DNA of 55,718 nt from JADKIH01 sp043747595 (lineage in GTDB: Bacteria > Bacteroidota > Bacteroidia > AKYH767-A > 2013-40CM-41-45), in contig JAYTOX010000043.1 in assembly GCA_043747595.1 (NCBI GenBank), forward strand, positions 1-55,718, read 5' to 3'. Position 1 is the stretch's first letter, and the number at the start of each line of letters is the position of its first letter. The translations under genes were made by a program, and so were the position numbers. Positions 54,843 to 55,718 of this stretch are shown here, piece after piece. The notes under the pieces are model-generated. The model had not been told where the DNA came from. It saw nothing but the letters and a program-made list of their open reading frames with translations, and did no database searches.

Positions 54843-54948
54843 TTGCTCGGCAGAATGTTGTGTGAAGGCATGTGAGAAGAATCATTCAGCCACACACAGG
54901 TGAATGAATTAATAGTACGTGCGCCTCACTAAACATTTCGCTTTTCGG
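54843..54948. repeat. 106-bp dispersed repeat, copy B
   Basis: Second copy of the element at 52055-52160. It has the same length, with substitutions at about five positions. It is followed by heptamer tract 7 after 8 nt. Confidence 0.85.
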
Positions 54949-54956
54949 TCATTTTT

Positions 54957-54988
54957 TTTACTTACCAATTACTACTCACTACTCACTT
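54957..54988. repeat. heptamer-phase tandem repeat tract 7
   Basis: Four to five units, TTTACTT, ACCAATT and ACTACTC twice, then a partial unit. The family is the complement of the GTGAGTG/GAGTAGT family. The rest of the gap to 55253 is AT-rich and shows no convincing gene. Confidence 0.65.
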
Positions 54989-55253
54989 AAAAGTTTTCTT
55001 TTGCTTGTTGTTGTTTGATTTTGATAAAAGCATTTTTGTTACTCAACTGTTACTTTCTGAACAGTAACGCTTAGTTATCAGAGTAGTAACAACCTCTGTA
55101 TTGGAAAGTAAAATAAGAAAAGCACCAAACAGACCAACAATACCTTTTATTTTTCTACTTATATGAAACTTTTCTAAAAAATAAAATACTTTATTTTGCA
55201 TTTGTTCCGTAAATAAAAACTGAAACGAAAAAGTATTTCCGGAATTCAAATCA

Positions 55254-55718
55254 ATGCAACTGCAAAAAATTGAAACCAAAATTTATGAGGTACGTGGGAA
55301 TAAGGTAATGTTAGATTTTGACCTTGCTGAATTGTATGACGTCGAAACTAAACGATTGAAAGAAGCTGTCAGGCGAAATATTGATCGATTTCCGGACGAC
55401 TTTATGTTTGAACTTACAAGAAACGAATACAATATTCTAAGGACGCAAATTGCGACCTTAGAAAAAGGCAAAGGCAAATACAGTAAGTTTAATCCTTTCG
55501 CCTTTACTGAACAAGGAGTAGCAATGCTTTAAACGGTATTAAAAAGCACGAAAGCAATTCAAATAAACATTTCAATTATGCGAGCCTTTGTATTAATCAG
55601 ACAATTTGCTTTAACGAATAAAGAACTTGCAGAAAAACTAAAAGAACTAGAAACAAAATACGATAGACAATTCAAGGATGTGTATGAAGCAATAAACTAC
55701 TTACTAAAAAAAGATCAA
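55254..55718 (+). pseudogene. ORF6N domain protein with in-frame stop, runs off the window
   Basis: The frame encodes an ORF6N (KilA-N related) domain: YEVRGNKVMLDFDLAELYDV, then VRRNIDRFPDDFMFELTRNE and FAFTEQGVAML. A TAA at 55530-55532 interrupts it where the family has Ser (AMLS; TCA to TAA is one base). The same frame continues TVLKSTKAIQINISIMRAFV and a coiled-coil tail to the end of the window. ORF6N proteins are found in phages, mobile elements and bacterial genomes; their DNA-binding role is inferred. Either this is a recent pseudogene or only the short 92-aa domain is made. Confidence 0.75.

Noticed and set aside
55043..55279. Minus-strand open frame of 78 codons
   Set aside because: It overlaps the start of the ORF6N gene, its composition looks like random AT-rich DNA, and it has no recognisable pattern.

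Overview
The window is a chromosomal segment of a low-GC member of the Bacteroidota. The evidence is several secreted proteins with type IX secretion (T9SS) type A sorting domains, the gliding-associated gldF-gldG pair next to dnaN, a serine palmitoyltransferase-like enzyme beside a histone H1-like protein, A-rich translation starts instead of Shine-Dalgarno sites, and promoters of the form TTG-N19-TAnnTTTG. I cannot place it below phylum.

Layout. 1-8900: start of a LVIVD-repeat protein, an alpha-oxoamine synthase plus Hc1-like protein, tRNA-Met, a membrane methyltransferase, a START-like protein, an LptF/G permease coupled to a glycosyltransferase, tRNA-Arg, an M48 lipoprotein protease and ClpS. 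8900-17700: a 1850-aa TPR/PD40/SPOR protein, then a minus-strand phoH-purC-rsmB-like group. 17800-26700: SAM hydroxide adenosyltransferase, a small monooxygenase, a SprB-repeat surface protein, gldF-gldG-DUF4340 and dnaN. 26700-29200: a heptamer-repeat array, a small coupled gene pair and a PKD-like T9SS protein. 29450-38730: a complete type II-C CRISPR-Cas locus. 38780-46200: tRNA-Leu, an S9 peptidase with fabG, an M16 protease and sucD. 46500-55718: more T9SS proteins, mnmE, gene fragments, a duplicated 106-bp element and a nonsense-interrupted ORF6N gene.

The CRISPR locus is the most notable system. cas9 (1462 aa, intact RuvC and HNH residues), cas1 and cas2 read on the plus strand. The array has 41 repeats of 47 nt and 40 spacers and is best read on the minus strand. 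Three things stand out. There are two tandem tracrRNA-like units divergent from cas9. Every repeat carries a Bacteroidota -7 promoter box. The 'degenerate' repeat at the transcription-proximal end has lost only its tracrRNA-pairing half, and the changes turn it into a match to the TTTG-N19-TAnnTTTG promoter. The repeat may therefore act both as guide scaffold and as promoter.

A second theme is intergenic DNA built from degenerate tandem repeats kept in strict 7-bp phase. There are seven such tracts with different heptamer families. Two of them sit directly after the two copies of a 106-bp element, and one begins inside the 3' end of a coding sequence.

All calls come from reading the sequence. 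No database search, folding program or expression data was available.
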